Assembly (NCBI RefSeq): GCF_003600645.1
Contig: NZ_CP032482.1
Span: 434,001 to 498,000, forward strand
Source: Yersinia rochesterensis
GTDB taxonomy: Bacteria > Pseudomonadota > Gammaproteobacteria > Enterobacterales > Enterobacteriaceae
DNA: 64,000 bases
Direction of reading: 5' to 3'
Each line of letters begins with the position of its first letter. Position 1 is the stretch's first letter. Below the pieces are notes generated by a model. It ran no database searches. It was not told the origin of the DNA and was given only the letters and a program-made list of their open reading frames with translations. Below, piece after piece: positions 28,712 through 39,534 of the stretch. The position numbers and the translations under genes were made by a program.

Positions 28712-30527
28712 TCGCCTGCTCCTTATCCTTTAAATCTTTCGCATCTTTGGCGTCTTTAGCATCTTGCGCGGTGGCTTCACCACCATAAACGCGTTTTGCT
28801 GGTGCCAGTTTGGTGATTTTTACGTCGCTGAGTTCAAGGCGTGGTGCGCCGTTTGGATTATGGAAAGCGAGTGTGTGCTTGAGGAAATTAACATCATCAC
28901 GCTCGGTACAACCTTCATCCAAGCGCTGGTGCGCGCCGCGGGACTCTCTACGGTTCAGTGCTGAGTGAGCCATACATTCGGCCACATCCAGACCATAACC
29001 CAGCTCAATGGTGTAGAGCAGGTCAGTATTGAAAACACTGGAGTTGTCGGTGATTTTCACGCGTTTGAAGCGCTCTTTCAGCTCTGCCAGTTTATCCACG
29101 GTTTTCTGCATCAGTTCCGGTGTGCGGTAAATGCCGCAGCCTTCTTCCATTGACAGACCCATCTCATCGCGAATTTTAGACCAGTTTTCAGTCCCTTCCT
29201 GCTTCATCAAGTTGCTCAGGCGGTTTTCCACATCACGGGCCTGGGCATCCAGCGCACTGCCGTTAGCCGGGCCGGTTTCCATGGCGCGCAAAGCGGCTTG
29301 TTCACCAGCAAGACGGCCAAAGACCACCAGTTCTGCCAATGAGTTAGAACCCAGACGGTTTGCACCGTGCAGACCAACAGAAGAACATTCACCGACGGCG
29401 AACAGCCCTTTGATTCGGGTTTCACACTGCTGGTTGGTTTCAATGCCGCCCATGGTGTAATGCGCGGTTGGGCGCACTGGGATTGGCTCTTTAACCGGAT
29501 CGACACCGACATAAGCTTTTGCCAGTTCACAAATGAATGGCAAGCGCTCAAGTAGTTTTTTCTCGCCAAGGTGGCGCAAGTCCAGATAGACAACATCACC
29601 ACGCGGAGTCGCGATAGTGCGGCCAGCACGCCATTCATGCCAGAAAGCTTGCGAAACTTTATCGCGCGGGCCTAATTCCATGTATTTGTTCTTTGGCTCG
29701 CCGAGCGGGGTTTCTGGCCCCATGCCGTAATCCTGCAAATAACGGTAGCCGTCTTTATTGACCAGAATACCGCCTTCACCACGGCAACCTTCCGTCATCA
29801 AGATGCCAGAACCCGGTAGGCCGGTTGGGTGATATTGCACAAACTCCATGTCACGCAGTGGAACGCCGTGGTGGAATGCCATCCCCATACCATCACCGGT
29901 AACAATACCGCCGTTGGTGTTATAACGATAAACACGACCTGCGCCGCCAGTGGCCATGATCACAGCATTCGCACGGATTTGCACCCGCGTGCCTTCCATC
30001 ATATTCATGGCAACAACACCGCGAGCTTGGCCATCATCGACCAGAATATCTAGCACGAAATGCTCATCAAAACGTTGAATTTGCGGATATTTTAACGAGG
30101 TTTGGAACAGGGTATGCAGCATGTGGAAGCCGGTTTTATCCGCAGCAAACCACGTACGTTCAATTTTCATCCCGCCAAAGCGGCGAACGTTAACAGAGCC
30201 GTCGGGTTTACGGCTCCATGGGCAGCCCCAAATTTCCAACTGTGCCATTTCTTCCGGGCAGCTATGGACAAAGTGATCCACAACATCCTGTTCGCATAAC
30301 CAGTCACCACCGGCAACGGTATCGTGGAAATGATAGTCAAAGGTATCGTGGTCCTGTGTGACAGCAGCTGATCCCCCTTCGGCAGCCACAGTGTGGCTAC
30401 GCATTGGGTATACTTTCGAGATCAGAGCAATCTTCAGCTGAGGGTTGGCTTCCGCTGCGGCTATTGCTGCACGTAAACCAGCGCCCCCGGCCCCGATAAT
30501 GGCAAGATCGGCGTTAAAGGTTTGCAC
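28704..30527 (-). CDS. frdA: Fumarate reductase flavoprotein subunit FrdA
   Basis: 607 residues. FAD-binding [10 protein letters not shown] at 12-21, the covalent-FAD histidine in [11 protein letters not shown] near 45, active-site blocks [21 protein letters not shown] and [14 protein letters not shown], and [15 protein letters not shown]. Catalyses fumarate to succinate during anaerobic respiration. The C-terminal tail is lysine/aspartate-rich with a degenerate repeat [13 protein letters not shown], encoded by 9-bp repeats at about 28734-28770; the tail is variable in other enterobacteria. First gene of frdABCD. Confidence 0.98.
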   Translation of the reverse strand: MQTFNADLAIIGAGGAGLRAAIAAAEANPQLKIALISKVYPMRSHTVAAEGGSAAVTQDHDTFDYHFHDTVAGGDWLCEQDVVDHFVHSCPEEMAQLEIWGCPWSRKPDGSVNVRRFGGMKIERTWFAADKTGFHMLHTLFQTSLKYPQIQRFDEHFVLDILVDDGQARGVVAMNMMEGTRVQIRANAVIMATGGAGRVYRYNTNGGIVTGDGMGMAFHHGVPLRDMEFVQYHPTGLPGSGILMTEGCRGEGGILVNKDGYRYLQDYGMGPETPLGEPKNKYMELGPRDKVSQAFWHEWRAGRTIATPRGDVVYLDLRHLGEKKLLERLPFICELAKAYVGVDPVKEPIPVRPTAHYTMGGIETNQQCETRIKGLFAVGECSSVGLHGANRLGSNSLAELVVFGRLAGEQAALRAMETGPANGSALDAQARDVENRLSNLMKQEGTENWSKIRDEMGLSMEEGCGIYRTPELMQKTVDKLAELKERFKRVKITDNSSVFNTDLLYTIELGYGLDVAECMAHSALNRRESRGAHQRLDEGCTERDDVNFLKHTLAFHNPNGAPRLELSDVKITKLAPAKRVYGGEATAQDAKDAKDAKDLKDKEQAND

Positions 30528-30922
30528 TGCGCTTCTCCATTGTTCAAATGTTCAAGTGAAAAATATATAAAGTGAATCACTACTCTTAATGGTTTTTAAT
30601 ATTATTACCTGGCTAACTTATTAACTGTTAACCAGCATGATGCTATTAAGAATAGCTATTTCTTACTTTTTGCATGGGAATAATTATACCCAATGCTAAG
30701 TGGTAGAAATTTGATGTGATCGATTGTTTTGTTTTATTTGAACCGCCTCAAGGGCATTACTAACAAAAACGTGATCCCAAACAGGATATGCTGGGCAAAA
30801 GTCTTTTTTGCAGAGTGAAATGCTGAATCCGAGCCGGAAATCGGCGTCGTGAGTGACAGATTTGTCTGAGTGAGTAGATGCGAGTAGACTGCATCCCCTG
30901 TTTGATTTCGGAGTTAACCACC
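30528..30922. other. frdA-epmA divergent intergenic region
   Basis: 395 bp, A/T-rich, no credible gene. It must carry the frd and epmA promoters. frd is FNR-activated in E. coli, but no sequence here matches TTGAT-N4-ATCAA well enough to annotate. Confidence 0.5.
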
Positions 30923-31900
30923 ATGAGCGAAACGGCAAGCTGGCAGCCGAGTGCACCCATCGCCAATTTGTTGAAGCGCGCAGCAATAATGGCAGAGATC
31001 CGGCGTTTCTTTACCGATCGCGGCGTATTAGAAGTTGAAACGCCCACCATGAGCCAAGCGACAGTGACGGACATTCATTTGGTCCCATTCGAAACCCGGT
31101 TTGTTGGCCCGGGCGCTGCCGAGGGTTTGACGCTGTACATGATGACCAGCCCGGAATATCACATGAAGCGCCTGCTAGCGGCGGGCAGCGGTTCTATCTA
31201 TCAAATGGGGCGCAGCTTTCGCAATGAAGAAGCTGGCCGTCATCACAATCCTGAATTCACTATGCTGGAATGGTATCGCCCGCATTATGATATGTACCGC
31301 TTAATGAATGAGGTCGATGACCTGTTGCAGCAAATTTTGGATTGCAACAGTGCAGAAACCTTGTCTTATCAACAAGCATTCTTGCGCCATTTGGATATTG
31401 ATCCCTTGTCGGCGGACAAAGCGCAATTACGCGAAGCGGCGGCAAAACTGGATTTAAGCAATATTGCCGATAGCGAAGAAGATCGCGACACGCTGCTGCA
31501 ATTGTTATTCACCGTCGGGGTTGAACCTCACATTGGCCGCGAAAAACCGGCTTTTGTTTATCATTTTCCCGCCTCTCAAGCATCCCTCGCCGTGATCAGC
31601 ACTGAAGATCATCGTGTAGCAGAACGTTTTGAGGTTTACTTTAAAGGTATGGAACTAGCGAATGGCTTCCATGAGCTGACTGACGGTGATGAACAACTAA
31701 AACGGTTTGAGCAAGATAATCGCAGCCGTGAAAAACGCGGTTTGCCACAGCATCCCATTGATATGAATTTGATTGCTGCCCTGAAGCACGGCTTGCCGGA
31801 TTGTTCTGGTGTGGCGCTCGGGGTTGATCGTCTGGTGATGTTGGCGTTGGGCGCAGAAAGATTGAGTGATGTTATTGCCTTCCCGGTCAATATTGCTTAA
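30923..31900 (+). CDS. epmA: EF-P--lysine ligase EpmA
   Basis: 325 residues, the E. coli length, from the ATG at 30923 ([20 protein letters not shown]); a 15-residue longer reading lacks support. A class II lysyl-tRNA synthetase core without the anticodon-binding domain: motif 2 [20 protein letters not shown] and motif 3 [15 protein letters not shown]. It attaches beta-lysine to Lys34 of EF-P. Lies 5.4 kb from efp and epmB. Confidence 0.97.
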   Translation: MSETASWQPSAPIANLLKRAAIMAEIRRFFTDRGVLEVETPTMSQATVTDIHLVPFETRFVGPGAAEGLTLYMMTSPEYHMKRLLAAGSGSIYQMGRSFRNEEAGRHHNPEFTMLEWYRPHYDMYRLMNEVDDLLQQILDCNSAETLSYQQAFLRHLDIDPLSADKAQLREAAAKLDLSNIADSEEDRDTLLQLLFTVGVEPHIGREKPAFVYHFPASQASLAVISTEDHRVAERFEVYFKGMELANGFHELTDGDEQLKRFEQDNRSREKRGLPQHPIDMNLIAALKHGLPDCSGVALGVDRLVMLALGAERLSDVIAFPVNIA

Positions 31901-31913
31901 TTCCTCTTCGTCC

Positions 31914-32055
31914 TTGGCGCCGCAGCGGTGTTCGCTGCACTCGCTCACCCGAATCACTTACTACAGTAAGCTCATCGGGATGCGCTTATTTGCTGCCTTG
32001 CTGTAACACCAATGACTTTGAGGAATGCGAGTGTTCTTGGCGCCGCAGCGGTGTT
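31914..32055. repeat. Degenerate ERIC element with duplicated end after epmA
   Basis: The core CGAATCACTTACTACAGTAAGCTCATCGGG is ERIC. The outer sequence TTGGCGCCGCAGCGGTGTT occurs at 31914-31932 and again at 32037-32055, period 123, so the element is followed by the start of a second tandem copy. Confidence 0.75.
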
Positions 32056-32060
32056 AAAAG

Positions 32061-32093
32061 AAATGCCCTGACCTGTGAAGGTTCAGGGCATTT
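32061..32093. terminator. Bidirectional terminator between epmA and mscM
   Basis: AAATGCCCTGA (32061-32071) pairs with TCAGGGCATTT (32083-32093) and is followed by T-rich sequence on the plus strand and A-rich before it, serving both convergent genes. Confidence 0.85.
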
Positions 32094-32113
32094 TTGTTTC
32101 TTACTCACTGATC

Positions 32114-35100
32114 TTACAAGCTGCCCGGTGTGCGGCTGCGATTCGACGAAACCACGCGCCCACGGCCCAAAGTTTCCAGACGGGCCTGGAAAGGTGGGAA
32201 TGGCAGAGTAATACCGTGCTCGCGGTAACCGGCCAGAATCAACTGATGAATCTCATGACGCAGCGGCATACGGTGGCCCATTTCGGCGGCGTAAATACGC
32301 AGCTCGAAAATTTGGATCCCTTGCTGGAGATCGACCAAATAGACCTCGGGTGGCGGGTTATCCAAGACCAAGGTACAGCGGCGCGCCGCGGTCAGTAATA
32401 CTTCCGTCACTTCTTCGCTACTGGTTTCTGCTGGGGCCGGTACCGTCAAGACCACACGGGTAATGGAATCCGACAGCGACCAGTTAATAAATTGCTCAGT
32501 AATAAAGGCCTTATTCGGCACGATAATTTCTTTACGATCCCAATCTGAGATGGTCGTGGCGCGAGTATTAATTTTGGTGACGCTACCGGTGAGGTCACGG
32601 ATAGTCACGGTATCGCCGATGCGGATCGGTTTTTCAAACAAGATGATCAAGCCGGAGACGAAGTTGGCGAAAATCTCCTGCAAACCAAAGCCTAGCCCCA
32701 AACCCAGAGCAGCAACCAGCCATTGGAATTTCGCCCATTCGATTCCCAGCATAGAAAAACCAACCAAACCCCCAATCAGGATCAACAGATATTTGGTAAT
32801 CGTGGAGATGGCATAGCCGGTTCCGGGGGTCAGATCCAAATGTTGTAACAGTGCCAGCTCCAGCAGGGCTGGGAAATTACGCACCAGTTGGGTTGTCACG
32901 ATCATCACCAGAATAGCGATCAGCAGTGATCCCATGGTGATCGCCTGTACTGACTCAATACCGTTTATCGTCGATGACGAGTCCCACAAGCGAATATTTT
33001 CCAGGAAACCAAAAGCTGAATGAATCTCAGACCACAGCACTATCACAGAAACTAACGCGATCATGGTCAGAATGGATCGCACCAGTCGCAGAGACTGCGC
33101 GCTGATCACATCCAGATCAATCACCGGTTCTTCAACATCAATGGAGCCTTCCGTGCTGTTATTGTGCGGTATTGTATCGTCTTCGCCACGGGCACGTTGC
33201 GCCAGAATATCAGCACGGCGCTGTTTGGCGCGATCAAAGGCAATGCGGCGGCGCTGAATCAGCATCCAGCGGCGGATAATATGATAAACCACCAACAAGA
33301 AGAACCAGATAGCGACCGAGGTTTCCAGACGGGCTAACAATGCTTGTGACGTGGTGAGATAACCCAGAGCAGATGCCAATGCTGCCATCAATGGCGCAGA
33401 CAGTAAAAGCCCCCATAGCGCGGTGTTAACAATATTATCGCCAGAACCTTTTTTATCCAGATAGAGTGGAATACCCGCCCGCTTCAAGCTGTTGGTGACC
33501 AAACTTAAGGCAATACACAGCAAAATAAAGCACAGCCGGCCCAGTGTGCCAGCGAATTCGCGGTCGTTATAATTCTCGAATGTAATCAGCGCCATCATCA
33601 GTGGGATAATCAACCACACTGACATGCGATAGAAGCGCATTGCCCGGCCCACTTGGGTTGGTGACCAGCGGAAGTGGGTAATAAACAGGCCATGTGGATG
33701 GGCAAATGAGGCGCTTATCATAAATACCCACAGCACCGGCACGGTCGCGGTGACAGCATTACCAATGGCGATAGCCATCGGATATGACCAGGCATTTTGC
33801 AAACCATATCCGACCGCCGCCCATAAGACAGGCAACGGCAACGCCATCAGAATGGACCAGAATACGGTGCGCAACGTCAGGGAGAAATGGTCTTGTGTAA
33901 CCTTGCCAACACGGCTGCTGGCGCGCTCCAGGAAAGCATGATAATGGCGGCGAGAGCTGATACTGAAACCGACAAACAGTAGCGCGCCAATAATTGGCAG
34001 CAATGTTTCTTGGCTAGTCATCATCATGACAAAGGCTTGGCTGAGCTGCGAAAGGGTGTCGAGTGACAGCAAACGGGTGAGGTCATGGGCGACGTTAAGC
34101 GGATAAGAGAGTGATATCGGGCTAACATCCGCCACCCAAAACAGGTAGCGGTGGGTCGCTTCGCGAACTTCACTTAAGGCATCCACTAACTGACTGTTGG
34201 CCACTTTCAGCTTGGTCAGCTCAAGAATCTGAGTGTCATAACCGGATAACAGAGAATTCAGTAATTCGCGCTGCGTGCGCCACTGAGCATCGAGAATTCG
34301 CTGTTGCTCAGTGGTCAGTGGCGTGCCATCGTCTTGTGTTAATTTGACATTTTGCTGCTGTAACTTCTCCAGCATGTCTTCATATTGCAGACGTTGAACT
34401 CGCAATTGGGCCATATCGCGATCCAATTGCTGATTTTTGGGCACATCGGGCAACCTCGCCACTTGTGCTCGCAATGCTTCACCCAATGCGGTTGAAACCC
34501 CCAACCATTGAGCTTGCTCACGGATAGTGCTAAGTGCCTGACGAACCTGCTGAGTTTGTGTGACGGCCTGGCGTTGCTGCGAGGAAATCAGGTCAATGCG
34601 CTGCACTTGCTGATTTAGCGCTTGAGACAAATCGCGGTTTATTTGCAACTGTTGGGTAATAGATTCAGGTAAATCACCGCCTTGTTCGGCCAGTAATTCT
34701 GTGCGCTCGAGCGCTTGTTCTGCGGCTTGTTGGCGCTGACTATTCAGGTTGTTACGCAAGCTCTGGAGTTGAGCATCGACCCGCTCCTGGCGCTTTTTGT
34801 ATAGCTCGGCCCGTAGCCGGGAAAGCTCTTGGCGATTATTGGCGGAGAGTTGGGAAAGCTCCAGCTCATTGGCTTTCGCTTTGCGGGCCACGGCTTCAGC
34901 TTGCAATAATGCCAACTGCGCTTGTGCTACTGGGGTGGTGGGGCTACTTTGCGCCTGAAGTCGCGTGCTGATTTCTGCCAGAATGCGCCGGGCTTCTGAT
35001 TGTTGTTGCGGCAGCTGATTCAGTGACTCACTGATTTCCCGTGCGCGGTCTTGCTCCTGCTGTGACAGGCGGCTTAACTCTAATAATTGGCTGCTGACTT

Positions 35101-35476
35101 GCAGCACTTGCTGTTCCAGTTCGGACGTGGACAGATTATTAGGGACTGGCAGGGGTTTATCCCCTTCCTGCGCCAATTGTTGGCGTAACTCACGGGTGAG
35201 CTTAGGAAAGTCATCAATGGCTTTTTGATACTGCTGGGCGCGGATATCAGATTCTTTGGCATCCGCTAACCAACTAAGAGCCCCTTGCAGCGCCTGAACA
35301 ATTTCTGCCTGATTTACCATCCCTTTATTGGCTTCAGCCTGTTTCAGCTCTTGTCTGAGCTGATCTTCATTCGGCTGAGTTGCCGCATGAAGCGGCAGGG
35401 ACAACAACATGACTAATGACAGTAAAATGGCTGAAAACCATGAAATTATTAGGCGCACGTAAGGGTTCCTTAACAT
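32114..35476 (-). CDS. mscM: Miniconductance mechanosensitive channel MscM
   Basis: 1120 residues (E. coli MscM/YjeP 1107), MscK/MscS superfamily. Signal peptide at about 8-32 (LLSLPLHAA), a long periplasmic coiled-coil-rich region to about 480, several membrane helices from about 490, and the C-terminal MscS pore module (GLGLGFGLQEIFANFVSGLIILFEKPIRIGD...) in about the last 250 residues. Opens under membrane tension to release solutes. The ATG at 35476 was chosen over the TTG one codon earlier. Followed on the other side by psd; in E. coli the pair is also adjacent. Confidence 0.96.
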   Translation of the reverse strand: MLRNPYVRLIISWFSAILLSLVMLLSLPLHAATQPNEDQLRQELKQAEANKGMVNQAEIVQALQGALSWLADAKESDIRAQQYQKAIDDFPKLTRELRQQLAQEGDKPLPVPNNLSTSELEQQVLQVSSQLLELSRLSQQEQDRAREISESLNQLPQQQSEARRILAEISTRLQAQSSPTTPVAQAQLALLQAEAVARKAKANELELSQLSANNRQELSRLRAELYKKRQERVDAQLQSLRNNLNSQRQQAAEQALERTELLAEQGGDLPESITQQLQINRDLSQALNQQVQRIDLISSQQRQAVTQTQQVRQALSTIREQAQWLGVSTALGEALRAQVARLPDVPKNQQLDRDMAQLRVQRLQYEDMLEKLQQQNVKLTQDDGTPLTTEQQRILDAQWRTQRELLNSLLSGYDTQILELTKLKVANSQLVDALSEVREATHRYLFWVADVSPISLSYPLNVAHDLTRLLSLDTLSQLSQAFVMMMTSQETLLPIIGALLFVGFSISSRRHYHAFLERASSRVGKVTQDHFSLTLRTVFWSILMALPLPVLWAAVGYGLQNAWSYPMAIAIGNAVTATVPVLWVFMISASFAHPHGLFITHFRWSPTQVGRAMRFYRMSVWLIIPLMMALITFENYNDREFAGTLGRLCFILLCIALSLVTNSLKRAGIPLYLDKKGSGDNIVNTALWGLLLSAPLMAALASALGYLTTSQALLARLETSVAIWFFLLVVYHIIRRWMLIQRRRIAFDRAKQRRADILAQRARGEDDTIPHNNSTEGSIDVEEPVIDLDVISAQSLRLVRSILTMIALVSVIVLWSEIHSAFGFLENIRLWDSSSTINGIESVQAITMGSLLIAILVMIVTTQLVRNFPALLELALLQHLDLTPGTGYAISTITKYLLILIGGLVGFSMLGIEWAKFQWLVAALGLGLGFGLQEIFANFVSGLIILFEKPIRIGDTVTIRDLTGSVTKINTRATTISDWDRKEIIVPNKAFITEQFINWSLSDSITRVVLTVPAPAETSSEEVTEVLLTAARRCTLVLDNPPPEVYLVDLQQGIQIFELRIYAAEMGHRMPLRHEIHQLILAGYREHGITLPFPPFQARLETLGRGRVVSSNRSRTPGSL

Positions 35477-35497
35477 CAATGTCTTGTCAGCCGAGAG

Positions 35498-36379
35498 CTA
35501 GCACGGCGGGGTCGCGGGGATAGCTTCGGCTAATACTTCACCCATGCGGGTAACCGAACCGCTGTTTAACTGTGGCGCTAAATGTACTTTGCCCTCAGCA
35601 AACAAGTTAATCACCGTCGAGCCCAACTTAAAGCGGCCCATTTCTTGCCCTTTCTCCAGCGTGACAGCACCTTCAGCCCCAGCCTGCGGGTAAGTCCAGC
35701 GGCGAATCACACCTTCCCGCGGTGGGGTAATAGTGCCCGCCCAGACGGTTTCTATGCTGCCCACGATAGTGGCACCCACCAGAATTTGTGCCATCGGGCC
35801 AAAGGCGGTGTCAAAGATACAAATGACGCGCTCGTTACGGGCGAACAGGTTAGGAACATTCGCTGCGGTCAATGGATTGACCGAGAATAAATCACCCGGA
35901 ACATAAATCATTTCACGCAACACACCATCACATGGCATATGCACGCGGTGATAATCGCGCGGAGCCAGATAAGTGGTGACGAACTGCCCATTCTGGAACT
36001 CAGCAGCCAGCATATAGTTACCTGCCAACAAAGCTTCCACACTGTAGTCGTGGCCTTTTGCCTGCAAGATTTGCCCATCATGAATGGTGCCTAACTGACT
36101 GATAGCGCCATCAGCGGGTTGAACTAATAGATTTTCTTCAACCACAACGGGGCGCGCACCGGCACGGAGCGGGCGCACAAAGAATTCGTTAAATGTGCGA
36201 TAAGCAGAGAATTCAGGTGCTTGTGCTTCTTTCATATCAACTTTGTAATAGCGAGCAAACGCCTTGATAACCAGTTGCGTCAACCAGCCACCTTGTTTAT
36301 CTGCGCCCCAGCCCGCCAAACGGGTCAGACCAAGCTTAGGAAGTAAATATTGTAATCTGATTTTGAGACTATCCAGCAC
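35498..36379 (-). CDS. psd: Phosphatidylserine decarboxylase proenzyme
   Basis: 293 residues. The cleavage motif LGST places the pyruvoyl-forming serine at residue 254, as in E. coli. Conserved blocks: [37 protein letters not shown]. Makes phosphatidylethanolamine at the inner membrane. The C-terminal (alpha-chain) tail is about 30 residues shorter than in E. coli, ending AIPATPPC. Lies 21 bp before mscM on the same strand. Confidence 0.97.
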   Translation of the reverse strand: MLDSLKIRLQYLLPKLGLTRLAGWGADKQGGWLTQLVIKAFARYYKVDMKEAQAPEFSAYRTFNEFFVRPLRAGARPVVVEENLLVQPADGAISQLGTIHDGQILQAKGHDYSVEALLAGNYMLAAEFQNGQFVTTYLAPRDYHRVHMPCDGVLREMIYVPGDLFSVNPLTAANVPNLFARNERVICIFDTAFGPMAQILVGATIVGSIETVWAGTITPPREGVIRRWTYPQAGAEGAVTLEKGQEMGRFKLGSTVINLFAEGKVHLAPQLNSGSVTRMGEVLAEAIPATPPC

Positions 36380-36455
36380 GTAGACCTCTTGGGTAAGCTG
36401 TTTGTGATAAATTGTATCGAATAGAAAGCTGCGACTAAAACATCATTTTTCGCCA

Positions 36456-37508
36456 CTATTTCTCATCACTATCTGATGTCTTGCGCGGCTTCGCCTGCTC
36501 CATACTTTCCAGAATGCGATGATAATTATCAAAGCGCTCCTCGGCAATTTTACCTTGCTCTACCGCTTCGCGCAGCGCACAGCCGGGATCGGTGGTGTGG
36601 CTACAATCGCGGAACTTGCAATGACCAAGATAATCACGGAATTCGACAAAACCTTGCGTAATTTGTTCCGGAGCCAGATGCCACAGACCGAATTCACGTA
36701 CCCCCGGTGAATCAATCACATCACCACCATGCTGGAAGTGATATAAACGAGCGGCGGTGGTGGTGTGCTGGCCCAGCCCTGAGTTGCCGGACACGGTATT
36801 GACCAAAATTTCATTATCTGTTGGCGGCAACAAGGCATTCAATAGGCTGGATTTACCCACCCCTGACTGACCGGCAAAGATACTTATCCGCCCAGCTAGC
36901 GCCTGTTCAAAGGCTTCCATCCCTTCACGGGTTTGGCTGGAAACTTCTAATACGTTGTAGCCAATACGGCGATAGATATCCATCATGCCATCAACGAATT
37001 TACGGCCATCGGCGTCCAGTAAATCGATTTTATTCAGTACGATTAACGGCTCGACATCTAATGTTTCACAGGCCACCAGATAGCGGTCGATGATATTGAG
37101 CGAAAGTTCGGGCAAAATCGCCGAAACGATCACAATCTGATTAATATTCGCGGCGATCGGCTTCACACCGTCATACAAATCAGGGCGCGTTAGAACGGAT
37201 GTCCGCTCATGAACGGCTTCGACAATACCTTTAACTCGCACACCTTCCTGCGCTTGCAGGCCGGGACGCCAAACCACACGGTCACCCGTCACCAGTGACT
37301 TGATGGTACGGCGGATATTACAACGATGCTGAACACCATCGGCAGCTTCGACATCAGCATGCTGACCGAAGCGACTGATTACGATACCTTCTTGCGCATC
37401 GCCAAGCTGAGAGTCATCTAACTCAGGTTTTCTATCAGTGCGTAGCCGGCGCTGATGGTTAGCCTGTACACGGCGTTGCTGACCTTTCGACAGTTTATTC
37501 TTACTCAC
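36456..37508 (-). CDS. rsgA: Ribosome small-subunit GTPase RsgA
   Basis: 350 residues. OB-fold at about 45-110, circularly permuted GTPase (NKIDLL near 160 before the P-loop [10 protein letters not shown] near 211), and a C-terminal zinc domain with [17 protein letters not shown] late 30S maturation factor. Basic N-terminus ([20 protein letters not shown]) for rRNA contact. Separated from psd by 76 bp; divergent from orn. Confidence 0.97.
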   Translation of the reverse strand: MSKNKLSKGQQRRVQANHQRRLRTDRKPELDDSQLGDAQEGIVISRFGQHADVEAADGVQHRCNIRRTIKSLVTGDRVVWRPGLQAQEGVRVKGIVEAVHERTSVLTRPDLYDGVKPIAANINQIVIVSAILPELSLNIIDRYLVACETLDVEPLIVLNKIDLLDADGRKFVDGMMDIYRRIGYNVLEVSSQTREGMEAFEQALAGRISIFAGQSGVGKSSLLNALLPPTDNEILVNTVSGNSGLGQHTTTAARLYHFQHGGDVIDSPGVREFGLWHLAPEQITQGFVEFRDYLGHCKFRDCSHTTDPGCALREAVEQGKIAEERFDNYHRILESMEQAKPRKTSDSDEK

Positions 37509-37531
37509 TGTGCCTCACTTGAATCTGCATT

Positions 37532-37659
37532 AATACCCTTAGTATTTGAAGCCGCAGGGGTGTTCGCTACGTTCACTCATCCGAATCACTTACTTGAGTA
37601 AGCTCATCGGAACTCGTTCGCTTGCTGCCTGCCTGCAACTCCAATTTCTTTGGGTATAT
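37532..37659. repeat. ERIC element between rsgA and orn
   Basis: About 128 bp, ends ATACCC and GGGTAT, central CGAATCACTTACTTGAGTAAGC. It lies in the divergent promoter region, 24 bp upstream of the rsgA start and 92 bp upstream of orn. Confidence 0.85.
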
Positions 37660-37750
37660 CGCTGGTTGCGACCAAAAGGGCTATGATACACATTATTTTA
37701 TCAATTAACCGTTTGTTCGGTAGCTCACCCGCTAACAGGCAGGAAAAATC

Positions 37751-38296
37751 ATGGCAGAAAATCAAAATAATCTAATCTGGATCGATCTAGAAATGACCGG
37801 TCTTGATCCGCAGCGGGATCGGATCATCGAGATAGCCACACTGGTTACCGATGCTAACCTGAATATCCTGGCGGAAGGCCCGGTGTTGGCCGTCCACCAG
37901 TCTGATGAGCAGCTTGGGCTAATGGATGAGTGGAATGTGCGCACGCATACCGGCAGTGGCTTGGTTCAGCGCGTTAAAGACAGCCCCTTTAGTGATAGCG
38001 ATGCTGAGTTGCAAACAATTGAATTTCTAAAGCAGTGGGTTCCGGCAGGCGTTTCCCCTATTTGCGGTAACAGCGTGGGTCAAGACCGGCGCTTCCTGTT
38101 CCGCTATATGCCAGAGCTTGAAGCTTACTTCCATTACCGTTATCTGGATGTCAGCACCTTAAAAGAACTGGCCCGCCGCTGGAAACCTGAGATTCTGGCG
38201 GGTTTTAAAAAGAAAAATACTCATCAGGCACTGGATGATATCCGCGAGTCAGTGGCCGAGCTTGCTTATTATCGCGAACATTTTATTCAATCTTAA
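37751..38296 (+). CDS. orn: Oligoribonuclease Orn
   Basis: 181 residues, DEDDh 3'-5' exonuclease. Exo I motif [11 protein letters not shown] near 9-19, Exo [13 protein letters not shown] near 107, Exo [21 protein letters not shown] near 157. Degrades 2-5-nt RNAs and pGpG. Ribosome site AGGA before the ATG. Tandem ERIC repeats begin 2 bp after its stop. Confidence 0.98.
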   Translation: MAENQNNLIWIDLEMTGLDPQRDRIIEIATLVTDANLNILAEGPVLAVHQSDEQLGLMDEWNVRTHTGSGLVQRVKDSPFSDSDAELQTIEFLKQWVPAGVSPICGNSVGQDRRFLFRYMPELEAYFHYRYLDVSTLKELARRWKPEILAGFKKKNTHQALDDIRESVAELAYYREHFIQS

Positions 38297-38298
38297 TC

Positions 38299-38610
38299 CC
38301 TTTCGGCCTTGAAGCTGTGGGGGTGTTAGCTGCGCGCACTTACCCGAATCACTTACTGATGTAAGCTCAACGGGATGCGTTTGCTGCCTGCCTACCCACA
38401 ACTCCAATGACTTTGGGGAACCTTTCGGCCTTGAAGCTGTGGGGGTGTTAGCTGCGCGCACTTACCCGAATCACTTACTGATGTAAGCTCAGCGGGATGC
38501 GTTTGCTGGCTGCCTACCCACAACTCCAATGACTTTGGGGAACCTTTCGGCCTTGAAGCTGTGGGGGTGTTAGCTGGTAGCCTGGCCTGAAATTTCAATA
38601 ACTTTGGGTT
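38299..38610. repeat. Triple tandem ERIC-derived repeat, 122-bp period
   Basis: TTTCGGCCTTGAAGCTGTGG starts at 38301, 38423 and 38545, spacing 122 both times. The first two units are complete and almost identical (each with CGAATCACTTACTGATGTAAGCTC); the third breaks off after about 30 bases and then resembles only the other end. The near identity points to recent expansion by unequal exchange or slippage. Confidence 0.9.
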
Positions 38611-38697
38611 TATGCTTTGCATGGTGCTGGTAAAAACATCATATTGCTGTTTTAATCGGCACTTAAACCGAAAAATGATTTTTTTGCTTTCAGGGGC

Positions 38698-38725
38698 TTG
38701 CGGCAAAACGGATTTCTCGTATAAT
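38698..38725 (+). promoter_or_regulatory. Promoter of the tRNA-Gly operon
   Basis: TTGCGG at 38698-38703 and a perfect TATAAT at 38720-38725 (16 bp apart), followed by GCGCACCCC, a GC-rich discriminator as expected for stringent control. The first tRNA begins 71 bp later. Confidence 0.75.
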
Positions 38726-38796
38726 GCGCACCCCGTACCGATGAAGAATTCGCGAGCTTGCGCAAACAGATTCAGTACTGGAAAGTGTGACACAGA

Positions 38797-38872
<76 letters not shown>

Positions 38873-38976
38873 ATTTCTTGAATCAAAAGAGATTGGTCAT
38901 AAAGAAATAATCAGTATAGAGATAAAAAGTATAGAAGTTGATGCGCTGTTTTTCTTTTATAGTGCATGACAGCGAC

Positions 38977-39052
<76 letters not shown>

Positions 39053-39115
39053 AATTTTTATTTTTTTGCGCTGGTCATTTCAGATAGTCAAATGCTGTTT
39101 TAACGGCATCTCAAT

Positions 39116-39191
<76 letters not shown>

Positions 39192-39534
39192 AAATGTTTC
39201 ATTCAATCTTGTCTTAATTATCCACAGCCCAATCATACGCTGCGCCCCATTGCACATACATTGTATTAAATTCTTCAACAGAGTTATCCACAGATTCTGC
39301 TGTTTTTATATTCAGTTCATAAATCAACCGCTTTAATTTCCTGTTTTATAAATATTTGATTTGTTTGCATATATATTTATGTGAAAACGTTATGCTGATC
39401 ACTTGTACTTTTTTTTTACACTTGATTGACAAGGTGTTTTTATTTTTATACACAGGAAAAGTCTGGGTTTATTCATAATAAAAATAGTTAAAAAAACTCT
39501 GCTCAAGATTAAGCAATATTAGGTAACCGCGGTA
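39192..39534. other. Candidate datA DnaA-titration locus
   Basis: 343 bp without a gene between glyY and queG. It has perfect DnaA boxes TTATCCACA at 39218-39226 and 39294-39302 and a TTATNCACA-type box TTATACACA at 39446-39454, all in the same orientation. AATCAACCGCTTT at 39322-39334 fits the IHF consensus except for the last base, between the second and third boxes. In E. coli datA occupies the same neighbourhood and needs DnaA boxes flanking an IHF site to promote DnaA-ATP hydrolysis. The functional assignment is inference from boxes and position. Confidence 0.65.

Noticed and set aside
30528..30922. FNR site before frdA
   Set aside because: Expected from E. coli, but the closest sequence (TTGATGTGATCGA near 30711) has the wrong spacing and a poor second half.
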